Shown: piece by piece, positions 56,198-64,000 of the stretch | How the letters are laid out: the number at the start of each line of letters is the position of its first letter | Numbering within the stretch: position 1 is the first letter of the stretch | From: Hydrogenophaga sp. | Lineage (GTDB): Bacteria; Pseudomonadota; Gammaproteobacteria; Burkholderiales; Burkholderiaceae_C | Reading direction: 5' to 3' | Assembly (NCBI RefSeq): GCF_019635465.1 | Contig: NZ_JAHBZK010000005.1 | Location: 177,486-241,485 of the forward strand | DNA: 64,000 nt | Notes under the pieces: generated by a model | What the model was told of the DNA's origin: nothing | The model's input: the letters and a program-made list of their open reading frames with translations, nothing else | Database searches by the model: none | Position numbers and translations under genes: made by a program

Positions 56198-59191
56198 TCA
56201 GTGGGCGAACAGCGCCACGTTGCCGCCGGCCGCGGTGGTGTTGATGGTGAGCGTCTGCTCGGCACAGAAACGCGGCAGGTAGTTGGGGCCGCCGGCCTTC
56301 GGCCCGGTGCCGGACAGGCCTTCGCCGCCAAAGGGTTGCACACCCACCACCGCGCCGATCATGTTGCGGTTGACGTAGACGTTGCCCACGTGCGCGCGCT
56401 GCGCCAGCGCCAGCGCGCGGCTGTCGATGCGCGTCTGCAGGCCCAGCGTGAGGCCGTAGCCCAAGGCGTTGATGCGATCGATCACCGCGGCCGGATCGCC
56501 GCGCCAGCGCACCACCTGCAGCACCGGGCCGAAGATCTCCTGGCGCGCCTCGGCGATGTCGTCGATCTCGATCAGTTGCGGCGCCACCACCTGCGGCGGC
56601 AGACCCTGCGGCAGAGGCAACGCGCTGCGGCCACGTTGCCGCAGGGCCTGCACCTGCCGCGACACACCGTCATGCGCGTCGGCGTCGATCAGCGGTCCCA
56701 CATCGGTGGCCAGGTCGGCCGGGTCGCCCAGCACCAGCTCCTGGGCAGCGCCCCGCACCATCTCGATCACCGTGTCGGCCACCGCTTCGTGCACGCACAG
56801 CAGCCGCAGCGCCGAGCAGCGCTGGCCGGCGCTGCGGTAGGCGCTTTGCACCACGGCGTCGGCCACCTGCTCGGGCAACGCCGTGCTGTCGACCAGCATG
56901 GCGTTGATGCCACCGGTTTCCGCGATCAGCGGCACGATCGGCCCGTCCTTGGCGGCCAGCGCGCGCTGGATGGCCTTGGCCACCGGCGTCGAGCCCGTGA
57001 AGGCCACTCCCGCCACGTGCGGCTCGGCCACCAGCGCCGCACCGACGGTTTCGCCAAGACCGTGCAACAGCTGCAGCACGGCGGCAGGCACACCGGCCGC
57101 GTGCAGCAAGGCCACCGCCTCCAGGGCGATCGCGGGCGTTTGCTCGGCGGGCTTGGCCACCACAGTGTTGCCGGTGACCAACGCGGCCGCCACTTGGCCG
57201 GTGAAGATCGCCAGCGGGAAGTTCCACGGGCTGATGCAGACCCACACGCCACGGCCCGTCAAGGTGAGGGTGTTGGTTTCGCCGGTGGGACCGGGCAGGG
57301 TCACGGGCGCCTGAAGCCGCTGCGCCTGCACGGCGTAGTAGCGCAGGAAGTCGATGGCTTCGCGAACCTCCGCGATGGCGTCGCCCCAGGTCTTGTGCGC
57401 CTCCCGCACCAGCAAGGCACACAGCGCGGGCAAACGCGCCTGCATGGCATCGGCCGCGCGGCGCAGGCAGTCGGCGCGCTCGCTCACCGGCCGTTGGCGC
57501 CACGGGCCGACGGCCTGCCGGGCCACGCGAATCGCTTCGACGGCGTCTGCAGGCGTTGCCATTGGCACCTCGGGCACCGCGGTCTGCGCGAGTGCGGCCC
57601 ACAAGGGCGCACCATGCGCGGCCACCGCCAGGTCCAGGCCCGCACTGTTGGCGCGCTCATCGCCATACAAAGCCTGCGGGGCAGGCAGCGGCGTGGCCCC
57701 GGCGTCGGCCTTGGCAAGCGCCATGGGCGATGCAAGCAGCTCGTCGAGCGTCACGGCCTCATCGGCCAGTTGGTGAACGAACGAAGCGTTGGCGCCGTTC
57801 TCCAGCAGTCGGCGCACCAGGTAGGCCAGCAGATCGCGGTGCGCCCCCACCGGCGCGTAGACGCGGCAGCGCAGCGCCTGGTCCTGCAGCACCTCGCGGT
57901 AGATGCCTTCGCCCATGCCGTGCAGACGTTGCAGCTCGAACGGCACCTTGGCGGTGCGCGCCATCTGCACGATGGCGGCGATGGTGGCGGCGTTGTGGGT
58001 GGCGAACTGCGGGTACACCACGTCCGAGGCATCGATCAGCGCACGGGCGCAGGCGAGGTAGCTGACGTCGGTGCGGTGCTTGAGGGTGAACACCGGGTAG
58101 CCCGGCAAGCCGAGCTCCTGCGCGCGCTTGACCTCGGCGTCCCAGTAGGCGCCCTTGACCAGCCGGCACATCAGCCGCACCCGATGGCGGCGCCCGATGG
58201 CAGCGACCTCTTCGATCAGCTCCACCGCGCGCGTCTGGTAGGCCTGCAAGGCCAGACCCAGCCCGCCCCACGATGGGCAGTCCTGCGCAACCCGCTGCAC
58301 CAGCGCCTCGAACACATCGAGCGAGAGCTCAAGCCGATCAACCTCTTCGGCGTCGATGGTGAGGTTGAGGTGGGCGGCGGCGGCCTTCTCGCACAGCGTC
58401 CACACGCGAGGCACCAGTTCGCGCATCACGCGTTCGCGCTGGGTGTGCTCGTAGCGCGGGTGCAGGGCGCTGAGCTTGATGGAAATGCCGTCGTTGCGCG
58501 ACGGATCGCGCACCGGGTCGGCATGGGCGGCGATGGCGTCGATGGCGGCGTGGTAGTTGTCCAGGTAGCGCTGCGCATCGGCGTCGGTGCGCGCGCCTTC
58601 GCCCAGCATGTCGAAGCTGTGGCACAGGTTGGCTTGGGCCTTGCGCGCCTGCCGGGCCAGCTTGAGCGCCTCGTCGATGTGCTGGCCGAGCACGAACTGG
58701 CGGCCCAGCAACTGCACTGCGCGCAGGGTGGCCGCCACCACGGTGCGCGCCCCCAGGCGCGACACCACCCCGGACTGCTCCCCTTCGTGCGGCAGAAAGC
58801 GCTTGCTCCAGGCGATGGCGGTGGACGACAACCGGGCCAGCGCGGCTTCGCCCGCCTGGCCGAAATCGGCGCGCCCGAGCTGGTCTGCCGTCAGGGCAAT
58901 GGCGGTCTGCGTGTCCGGCACGCGCAACAGGGCTTCGGCCAGGCGCATCAGGGCCAGGCCTTCGGCACTGGAAATCGGGTACTCCTTGAGCAGGCTCTCC
59001 ATGGCCCAGAACGGCGGCGGCTGGTCGCGCACCGCTTGCGCCCAGGGCAGGGCCATGGCCCGCACCTCCGACCAGTCCAGTGCCCCGTCGAGTTGGCGCA
59101 GGCGCTCGGTCAACACCTGGGTTTCAGGGCGGTACGGGTCGGGCAATCGGTCGGCGCGGGCAATGACGGGGTGTGGGTGAGGGTGCAGCAT
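56198..59191 (-). CDS. putA: Bifunctional proline dehydrogenase/P5C dehydrogenase
   Basis: A 997-residue PutA. It oxidises proline to glutamate in two steps at the membrane. The proline dehydrogenase barrel has ISIKLSALHPRYE, TIDAEEVDRLELSLDVF and RLVKGAYWDAEVKRAQELG. The aldehyde dehydrogenase half has VCISPWNFPLAIFTGQVAAAL, GVAFTGSTPVAKAIQ, IAETGGINAMLVDS and the catalytic Cys in SAGQRCSALRLL. No ribbon-helix-helix DNA-binding domain precedes it, so it is a type A PutA without autoregulation. The divergent Lrp-type gene would control it. ATG at 59191 is preferred to TTG at 59200. Confidence 0.94.
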   Translation of the reverse strand: MLHPHPHPVIARADRLPDPYRPETQVLTERLRQLDGALDWSEVRAMALPWAQAVRDQPPPFWAMESLLKEYPISSAEGLALMRLAEALLRVPDTQTAIALTADQLGRADFGQAGEAALARLSSTAIAWSKRFLPHEGEQSGVVSRLGARTVVAATLRAVQLLGRQFVLGQHIDEALKLARQARKAQANLCHSFDMLGEGARTDADAQRYLDNYHAAIDAIAAHADPVRDPSRNDGISIKLSALHPRYEHTQRERVMRELVPRVWTLCEKAAAAHLNLTIDAEEVDRLELSLDVFEALVQRVAQDCPSWGGLGLALQAYQTRAVELIEEVAAIGRRHRVRLMCRLVKGAYWDAEVKRAQELGLPGYPVFTLKHRTDVSYLACARALIDASDVVYPQFATHNAATIAAIVQMARTAKVPFELQRLHGMGEGIYREVLQDQALRCRVYAPVGAHRDLLAYLVRRLLENGANASFVHQLADEAVTLDELLASPMALAKADAGATPLPAPQALYGDERANSAGLDLAVAAHGAPLWAALAQTAVPEVPMATPADAVEAIRVARQAVGPWRQRPVSERADCLRRAADAMQARLPALCALLVREAHKTWGDAIAEVREAIDFLRYYAVQAQRLQAPVTLPGPTGETNTLTLTGRGVWVCISPWNFPLAIFTGQVAAALVTGNTVVAKPAEQTPAIALEAVALLHAAGVPAAVLQLLHGLGETVGAALVAEPHVAGVAFTGSTPVAKAIQRALAAKDGPIVPLIAETGGINAMLVDSTALPEQVADAVVQSAYRSAGQRCSALRLLCVHEAVADTVIEMVRGAAQELVLGDPADLATDVGPLIDADAHDGVSRQVQALRQRGRSALPLPQGLPPQVVAPQLIEIDDIAEARQEIFGPVLQVVRWRGDPAAVIDRINALGYGLTLGLQTRIDSRALALAQRAHVGNVYVNRNMIGAVVGVQPFGGEGLSGTGPKAGGPNYLPRFCAEQTLTINTTAAGGNVALFAH

Positions 59192-59220
59192 GGCGATCAA
59201 GGGGCATCGATGAACAATTC

Positions 59221-59288
59221 ACGCATCATCTGCCCATGAATCTAGAATTTCTCTCCATTTATGTTCTGATCTATAGAGATAGATTCCA
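59221..59288. promoter_or_regulatory. AT-rich putA-putR divergent control region
   Basis: The gap between the divergent putA and Lrp-type genes is clearly AT-rich, with TAGAAT at 59243-59248 and the dyad CTAT-AGAG-ATAG at 59271-59282. Such AT-rich sequence is usual for Lrp-family binding. The regulator gene lacks a strong ribosome site. Confidence 0.4.
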
Positions 59289-59762
59289 ATGACCTCCGCA
59301 CCAAACGGGCTCGACCGCATCGACCTCAAGATCCTCCGCCTGCTGCAGGAAGACGGGCGACTGAGCAACCTGAAGCTGGCCGAGCAGGTGGGTCTGTCGC
59401 CCACGGCCGTGCTCGCGCGCACCCAGCGGCTGCAGCGCGACGGCATCATTGCCGGCTACGAAGCGCGGCTGGATCCGCACAAGCTCGGGCGCGGCATGCT
59501 GGTGTTCGTCGAAGTACTGCTCGACCGCACCACCCCCAACGTGTTCGACGCCTTCAAGGCCGCCGTGCAGGTGCGCGACGAGATCCTGGAGTGCCACATG
59601 GTGGCCGGCGGCTTCGACTACCTGCTCAAGACCCGCATGGCCGACATGGACGCCTACCGTGAATTCGCCGGCCGGGTGCTGTGGCAGCTGCCCGGCGTGC
59701 GCGAAACCCGCACCTACGCCGTCATGGAGGAGGTCAAGCACAGCGCAAGGCTGCCGCTGTGA
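59289..59762 (+). CDS. putR: Lrp/AsnC-family regulator (PutR-type)
   Basis: A 157-residue regulator. The N-terminal helix-turn-helix is LDRIDLKILRLLQEDGRLSNLKLAEQVGLSPTAVLARTQRLQRDGII. The C-terminal RAM/AsnC ligand domain holds FVEVLLDRTTPNVFDAFKAAVQVRDEILECHMVAGGFDYLLKTRM. Its divergent position next to putA is that of PutR, which activates putA when proline is present. The name is from position and family. Confidence 0.85.
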   Translation: MTSAPNGLDRIDLKILRLLQEDGRLSNLKLAEQVGLSPTAVLARTQRLQRDGIIAGYEARLDPHKLGRGMLVFVEVLLDRTTPNVFDAFKAAVQVRDEILECHMVAGGFDYLLKTRMADMDAYREFAGRVLWQLPGVRETRTYAVMEEVKHSARLPL

Positions 59763-59840
59763 TCCCCCCTTTTCGAGGCTAGGCGAACGACATCGGGCGC
59801 CACAGAATGGCGCCTTTGCATCACGCTTGGAGCCCACCCG

Positions 59841-60398
59841 ATGTCACGCCCCCTGTCCAATGTCCTGTCGCTCTCCCTGCTGCTTGCCTTGTCCGCCCCG
59901 CTGGCGGCCCACGCCGACGGCCCCAAGCCCGGGTTGTGGGAGGTCACCCAGAAGATGGGCGGCAACGCCAAGCTGGACGCCGCCATGGCCCAGATGCAAC
60001 AGCAGATGGCGGCCATGAGCCCCGAGCAACACAAGATGATGCAGGACATGCTGGCCAAGCAGGGCATGTCCATGCCGGGCGTAGCGCCAGGCGGTGGCAT
60101 GAGCCTGCGCTACTGCCTCACCCCAGAGATGGCCGCGCGCAAGGAGCCGCCGCCGCCGGCCGATGGCAAATGCCAGATGCAGGTGACGGAGCGCAACAGC
60201 AGCGGCATGAAGATGAGCTTCCAGTGCACCGACCCGGCGTCCAGCGGCGACAGCACCATCCGCTTCAACGGCGACAGCGGCTACAGCTCGGTCACCAACG
60301 TGTCGACGGTGGTCAACGGCAAGCCCGAGAAGGCCACCATCGAAGGCTCGGCGCGATGGGTGAGCGCCAACTGCGGCAACGTCAAACCGCGCCAGTGA
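59841..60398 (+). CDS. DUF3617 domain-containing exported protein
   Basis: A 185-residue secreted protein with a signal peptide (VLSLSLLLALSAPLAAHA, cleaved about residue 25). The mature part has the DUF3617 pattern GPKPGLWEVTQKMGG, followed by a Met/Gln-rich insert, then YCLTPEMAARKE and FNGDSGYSSVTNVSTVVNGKPEKATIEGSARWVSANCG. Two Cys pairs may form disulfides. Function is unknown. The stop overlaps the convergent yggS-like gene by 17 bases. Confidence 0.85.
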   Translation: MSRPLSNVLSLSLLLALSAPLAAHADGPKPGLWEVTQKMGGNAKLDAAMAQMQQQMAAMSPEQHKMMQDMLAKQGMSMPGVAPGGGMSLRYCLTPEMAARKEPPPPADGKCQMQVTERNSSGMKMSFQCTDPASSGDSTIRFNGDSGYSSVTNVSTVVNGKPEKATIEGSARWVSANCGNVKPRQ

Positions 60399-61101
60399 CC
60401 GGCTTGCGCTCCCGATGGCCAAACACCGCCCGGCCCACGCGCACCATCGTGGCGCCCGCGGCCACTGCGGCCTCGAGGTCGTCGCTCATTCCCATGGACA
60501 AGGTGTCCAGGGCATGACCCCGGGCGCGCAGATCGTCGTAGGCCTCGCGCACCCGCACAAAAACCTCGCGCTGGGCATCAAAACCGTCTTGCGGCTCGGG
60601 AATGCTCATCACACCGCGCAGGCGCAGGTGCGGCAGCGCCGCCACCGCATCGGCCAGCGCCGGCAGATCGGCCACGGCCACGCCCGCCTTGTTGGCGCCG
60701 CCATCGACATTGAGCTGCAGACAGACGTTGAGCGGCGCCATCGAACCGTCGCGCTGTTCACTCAGGCGCTGCGCGATCTTGAGTCGGTCGATCGACTGGA
60801 CCCAATCGAAGTGGGCCGCCACCACGCGTGTCTTGTTGCTTTGCAAAGGCCCGATGCAGTGCCAGACAACCGATGCGCGCGGCACCATGTCGGCCACCGA
60901 CGCGATCTTCTCAATGCCCTCTTGCACATAGTTTTCGCCGAAAGCCGTCTGGCCGGCGGCATGGGCCTGACGGACGGCGTCGGGTCCGAAGGTCTTTGAA
61001 ACCGCCAGCAAAGTAACCTCTGCGCTGTCCCGCGAAACGGCTTCGCAGGCCCGTCGCAACCGCTCCCGCACTTGCTGGAGATTGGCGGCGATGCTCGTCA
61101 T
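60382..61101 (-). CDS. YggS-family PLP-binding homeostasis protein
   Basis: A 239-residue PLPBP/YggS. The alanine-racemase-like barrel has the PLP lysine in VTLLAVSKTFGPDAVRQAHAAGQTAFGENYVQEG and the phosphate grip in MGMSDDLEAAVAAGATMVRVGRAVFG. WHCIGPLQSNKTR is the usual second motif. It balances free PLP and amino/keto acid levels and commonly lies beside pilT, as here (divergent, 43 bases apart). The ATG at 61101 begins at the conserved helix; an upstream ATG at 61113 would add four residues. Confidence 0.93.
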   Translation of the reverse strand: MTSIAANLQQVRERLRRACEAVSRDSAEVTLLAVSKTFGPDAVRQAHAAGQTAFGENYVQEGIEKIASVADMVPRASVVWHCIGPLQSNKTRVVAAHFDWVQSIDRLKIAQRLSEQRDGSMAPLNVCLQLNVDGGANKAGVAVADLPALADAVAALPHLRLRGVMSIPEPQDGFDAQREVFVRVREAYDDLRARGHALDTLSMGMSDDLEAAVAAGATMVRVGRAVFGHRERKPVTGAV

Positions 61102-61143
61102 AATCGATCGCAACTGCCCTCAAAAAACACGGATAGACCCGGG

Positions 61144-62187
61144 ATGGACATCACCCAACTGCTGGCTTTCAGCGTCAAGAACAAGGCCTCCGACCTGCAC
61201 CTGTCCGCCGGGCTGCCGCCGATGATACGGGTGCATGGCGACGTGCGACGCATCAACGTCGACGCACTCGACCACAAGGCTGTGCACGCCATGGTGTACG
61301 ACATCATGAACGACAGCCAGCGCAAGCAGTACGAGGAGTTCATGGAATGCGACTTCTCGTTCGAGATCGAAGGTCTGGCGCGTTTCCGTGTCAACGCCTT
61401 CAACCAGAACCGCGGCGCGGGCGCCGTGTTCCGGACCATTCCCAGCAAGATCCTCACGCTCGAGCAGCTCAACGCGCCCAAGATCTTCGGTGACCTCGCG
61501 CTGCGCCCGCGTGGCCTGGTGCTGGTGACCGGCCCCACCGGTTCGGGCAAGTCGACCACGCTGGCCGGCATGGTCAACCACCTCAACGAAACCGAGTACG
61601 GCCACATCCTCACGGTGGAAGACCCGGTCGAATTCGTGCACGACTCCAAGAAGTGCCTGGTCAACCAGCGCGAGGTCGGCCCGCACACGCTGAGCTTCTC
61701 CAATGCGCTGCGCTCTGCCCTGCGTGAAGACCCGGACGCCATCCTCGTGGGTGAGATGCGCGACCTGGAAACCATCCGGCTTGCCATGACGGCGGCGGAA
61801 ACCGGTCACCTGGTGTTCGGCACCCTGCACACATCCAGCGCGGCCAAGACCATCGACCGCATCATCGACGTCTTCCCCGCGGAAGAAAAAGACATGGTGC
61901 GCGCCATGTTGTCCGAATCGCTGGTGGCGGTGATCTCGCAGACGCTGTGCAAACTGAAGGACGGCAGCGGCCGTGTGGCGGCCCACGAAATCATGCTGGG
62001 CACGAGTGCCATCCGCAACCTGATCCGCGAGGCCAAGGTGGCGCAGATGTACTCGGCCATCCAGACCGGCAACAGCGCAGGCATGCAGACGCTGGACCAG
62101 AACCTCTCCGACCTCGTGCGCCGCAACATCATCAGCCCGGCGGAGGCCCGCAGCAAAGCCAAGATTCCGGAGAACTTCCCAGGCTGA
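61144..62187 (+). CDS. pilT: Type IV pilus retraction ATPase PilT
   Basis: A 347-residue hexameric secretion ATPase that depolymerises type IV pili for twitching. Visible: N-terminal DITQLLAFSVKNKASDLHLSAGLPPMIRVHGD, Walker A GPTGSGKSTT, the Asp box TVEDPVEFVH, Walker B DAILVGEMRDLETIRLAM, the His box GHLVFGTLHTSSA, and the PilT tail signature AIRNLIREAKVAQMYSAIQTG. Divergent from yggS. Confidence 0.96.
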   Translation: MDITQLLAFSVKNKASDLHLSAGLPPMIRVHGDVRRINVDALDHKAVHAMVYDIMNDSQRKQYEEFMECDFSFEIEGLARFRVNAFNQNRGAGAVFRTIPSKILTLEQLNAPKIFGDLALRPRGLVLVTGPTGSGKSTTLAGMVNHLNETEYGHILTVEDPVEFVHDSKKCLVNQREVGPHTLSFSNALRSALREDPDAILVGEMRDLETIRLAMTAAETGHLVFGTLHTSSAAKTIDRIIDVFPAEEKDMVRAMLSESLVAVISQTLCKLKDGSGRVAAHEIMLGTSAIRNLIREAKVAQMYSAIQTGNSAGMQTLDQNLSDLVRRNIISPAEARSKAKIPENFPG

Positions 62188-62236
62188 AGCGGCGCAAGGC
62201 AGTCGCTCAACGCTCAACGCAGGACGCTCAACGACC

Positions 62237-63373
62237 ATGGAACGCGATCAGGCATCGAAATTCATCAACGACTTGCTTCGCCTCATGCTCAGCCGGGGTG
62301 GCAGCGACTTGTTCATCACCGCCGAATTCCCGCCTGCCATCAAGGTGGACGGCGCCATCACCAAGGTGTCGCCGCAGCCGCTGTCGGCCGGTCACACGCT
62401 GGCGCTGGCGCGGGCCATCATGAACGACAAGCAGGCGGCCGAGTTCGAACGCACCAAGGAGTGCAACTTCGCCATCTCGCCGCCGGCCATCGGGCGCTTT
62501 CGCGTCAATGCCTTCATCCAGCAAGGCAAGGTTGGCCTGGTGCTGCGGACCATCCCCGCCACACTGCCCACCATCGACAAGCTGGGCCTGCCGCAAGTGC
62601 TCAAGGACGTGGCCATGTCCAAGCGCGGCCTGTGCATCCTGGTGGGTGCCACCGGCTCAGGCAAGTCCACCTCACTGGCGTCCATGGTCGACTGGCGCAA
62701 CGAGAACTCGCACGGTCACATCATCACCGTCGAAGACCCGATCGAATTCGTGCACCCGCACAAGAACTGCGTGGTCACCCAGCGCGAGGTCGGCCTCGAC
62801 ACCGACAGTTGGGGCGCGGCTCTCAAGAACACCCTGCGGCAGGCGCCCGACGTCATCCTCATGGGCGAAATCCGAGACCGCGAGACCATGGAGAACGCAA
62901 TCCAGTTCGCCGAGACCGGTCACCTGTGTCTGGCCACGCTGCACGCCAACAGCGCCAACCAGGCGCTGGACCGGGTGATCAACTTCTTCCCGGAAGAGCG
63001 CCGCCCGCAACTGCTGATGGACCTCTCGCTCAACCTGCGTGCGCTGATCTCGCAGCGTCTGGTGCCGCGTCAGGACAACAAGGGCCGTTTTGCGGCAGTG
63101 GAAATCCTGCTCAACTCCCCCCTCATCTCCGACCTCATCTTCAAAGGCGAGGTGGCCGAGATCAAGGAGGTCATGAAGAAGAGCACCAACATCGGCATGC
63201 AGACCTTCGACCAGTCGCTCTTCAACGCCTTCGAGGCCAACCTCATCACCTACGAAGACGCTCTGCGCAACGCCGACTCGCTCAACGACCTGCGCCTGCA
63301 GATCAAGCTCAACAGCCAACGCGCCAAGACGCTGGACCTGGCCGCCGGCACCGAGCACCTCACCATCGTTTGA
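62237..63373 (+). CDS. pilU: PilT-like accessory retraction ATPase PilU
   Basis: A 378-residue paralogue. N-terminal GGSDLFITAEFPPAIKVDGAI, Walker A GATGSGKSTS, TVEDPIEFVHPHKNCVVTQREVG, Walker B VILMGEIRDRETMENAI, and GHLCLATLHANSA. The C-terminus (TFDQSLFNAFEANLITYEDALRNADSLNDLRLQIKLNSQR) matches PilU. It assists PilT-dependent retraction. It begins 49 bases after pilT, so it is in the same operon. A terminator follows at 63415. Confidence 0.95.
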   Translation: MERDQASKFINDLLRLMLSRGGSDLFITAEFPPAIKVDGAITKVSPQPLSAGHTLALARAIMNDKQAAEFERTKECNFAISPPAIGRFRVNAFIQQGKVGLVLRTIPATLPTIDKLGLPQVLKDVAMSKRGLCILVGATGSGKSTSLASMVDWRNENSHGHIITVEDPIEFVHPHKNCVVTQREVGLDTDSWGAALKNTLRQAPDVILMGEIRDRETMENAIQFAETGHLCLATLHANSANQALDRVINFFPEERRPQLLMDLSLNLRALISQRLVPRQDNKGRFAAVEILLNSPLISDLIFKGEVAEIKEVMKKSTNIGMQTFDQSLFNAFEANLITYEDALRNADSLNDLRLQIKLNSQRAKTLDLAAGTEHLTIV

Positions 63374-63414
63374 CCCCCGGGCCACAGCGGCCCGGTCATC
63401 GTGGGATCATCGCG

Positions 63415-63438
63415 ACGCGGGCTGGCCCCGCGTTTTTG
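63415..63438 (+). terminator. Terminator after pilU
   Basis: ACGCGGG (63415-63421) and CCCGCGT (63427-63433) form a perfect stem around CTGGC, followed by five T residues. An additional stem GGGCC/GGCCC lies just upstream (about 63379-63394). Confidence 0.8.
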
Positions 63439-63472
63439 CATTTCGCCTTCGAAAAACCACCCGAGAGAGACC

Positions 63473-64000
63473 ATGACCACCAACGCCAAGACCTACGAAC
63501 CCACCCCTTCCCGACGCGTCGCCTTCCTGGGCCTGGGCGTCATGGGCGGCCCGATGGCCGGCCACTTGGCCAAGGCAGGCCACCAGGTCACCGTCTACAA
63601 CCGCACTGCCGCGAAGGCCGAGGCCTGGGCCAAGACCTATGGCGGCCAGTTCAAGACGACGCCGCGTGAAGCCGCTGCAGGTGCCGACATCGTGTTCGCC
63701 TGCGTCGGCAACGACGACGACCTGCGTGCCATCACGCTGGGCGCCGACGGTGCGTTCGCCGGCATGCAGCCTGGCGCCACTTTCGTCGACCACACGACCG
63801 CATCGGCCAACGTGGCGCGCGAGCTGTACGGCGCGGCCAAGGCCTTGGGTATCGCGTTCGTGGATGCGCCCGTGTCCGGCGGGCAGGCGGGCGCCGAAAA
63901 CGGCCTGCTGACCGTCATGTGTGGCGGCGACCAGCCGGTCTTCGACGCCGTCAAACCCGTGGCCATGGCCTTTTCGCGGGCCTTCACCCTGATGGGCGCC
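63473..64000 (+). CDS. Beta-hydroxyacid dehydrogenase-family oxidoreductase (partial)
   Basis: The first 176 residues of a 3-hydroxyisobutyrate/tartronate-semialdehyde-type dehydrogenase; the window ends inside it. The Rossmann NAD(P) site is VAFLGLGVMGGPMAGHLAKAGHQVTVYNRT, and the substrate-binding motif is FVDAPVSGGQAGAENGLLTVM. The expected catalytic Lys lies beyond the edge. GAGAGAGACC before the ATG is a fair ribosome site. The substrate cannot be told. Confidence 0.88.
   Translation, partial: MTTNAKTYEPTPSRRVAFLGLGVMGGPMAGHLAKAGHQVTVYNRTAAKAEAWAKTYGGQFKTTPREAAAGADIVFACVGNDDDLRAITLGADGAFAGMQPGATFVDHTTASANVARELYGAAKALGIAFVDAPVSGGQAGAENGLLTVMCGGDQPVFDAVKPVAMAFSRAFTLMGA

Noticed and set aside
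55973-59239. A 1088-codon open frame on the plus strand opposite putA
   Set aside because: It runs antisense to well-supported putA and has no start signals or motif; a GC-skew artefact.

Overview
The window is about 64 kb of GC-rich chromosomal DNA with dense bacterial coding. It suggests a betaproteobacterium of the order Burkholderiales, most likely Comamonadaceae (Hydrogenophaga/Acidovorax-like). The reasons are the DUF3567 and PhaM family proteins, the uvrA-MFS-ssb neighbourhood, the adjacent pilT-pilU pair, and GC-rich triple-hairpin intergenic repeats of a kind I recall from that family. No rRNA, tRNA, CRISPR array, transposase or phage gene was seen. It reads as core chromosome with a few accessory patches.

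Layout. (1) 1-7742: a catabolic and uptake operon for small ureides: the tail of an upstream gene, an AtzH/HpxZ-like protein, a BMP-family binding protein, two permeases, a biuret-hydrolase-like cysteine hydrolase, a double ATPase, a second cysteine hydrolase and a GntR regulator. A 268-bp nested palindrome sits inside it (3753-4020). (2) 7744-17615: a CYTH-CHAD protein, an RcnB-like and a MipA/OmpV-like envelope protein, uvrA, an MFS transporter, a ClC chloride channel and ssb. (3) 17790-28890: a LuxR-type response regulator, an orphan 138-aa protein, a hybrid histidine kinase, an MFS-acyltransferase fusion, an XRE regulator, a ProQ-like protein, a FIST sensor, PhaM, an enoyl-CoA hydratase and a DksA/TraR-type protein. 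(4) 28922-37425: a fumarylacetoacetase-like hydrolase with an IclR regulator, DUF3108 and DUF3567 proteins, an AbrB-type membrane protein, a ChaN lipoprotein, an omega-aminotransferase, purU and a LysR regulator.

(5) 37533-41841: a small lipoprotein followed by three tandem secreted trypsin-like proteases. Their catalytic halves are almost identical and their C-terminal halves have diverged. (6) 41867-50636: Hsp20, a GlcD-type FAD oxidase, a seven-PAS histidine kinase with its overlapping single-domain response regulator, a biotinyl/carboxyltransferase fusion and an RRM-like small protein. (7) 50803-64000: a PAS-GGDEF-EAL protein, a glutamine-synthetase-family enzyme, a cupin/JmjC-like protein, putA with a divergent Lrp-type regulator, a DUF3617 protein, a YggS/PLPBP protein, pilT, pilU and the start of a beta-hydroxyacid dehydrogenase.

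How they work together. The first operon looks like a complete import-and-hydrolysis route for urea-like nitrogen compounds. Nitrogen and amino-acid catabolism recurs in putA, the glutamine-synthetase-like enzyme, the beta-alanine-type aminotransferase and the fumarylacetoacetase-like enzyme. Signalling genes are abundant. Two intergenic regions carry FNR/Anr-like palindromes (upstream of hsp20/glcD and of the enoyl-CoA hydratase/dksA-like pair), which hints at oxygen control. The most unusual items are the protease triplet with a 9-G tract in one active-site codon run, the nested palindrome, the orphan protein inside a two-component locus, and the biotinyl-carboxyltransferase fusion with no biotin carboxylase nearby. 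All function calls come from reading the sequence and from family knowledge; no database search was run.
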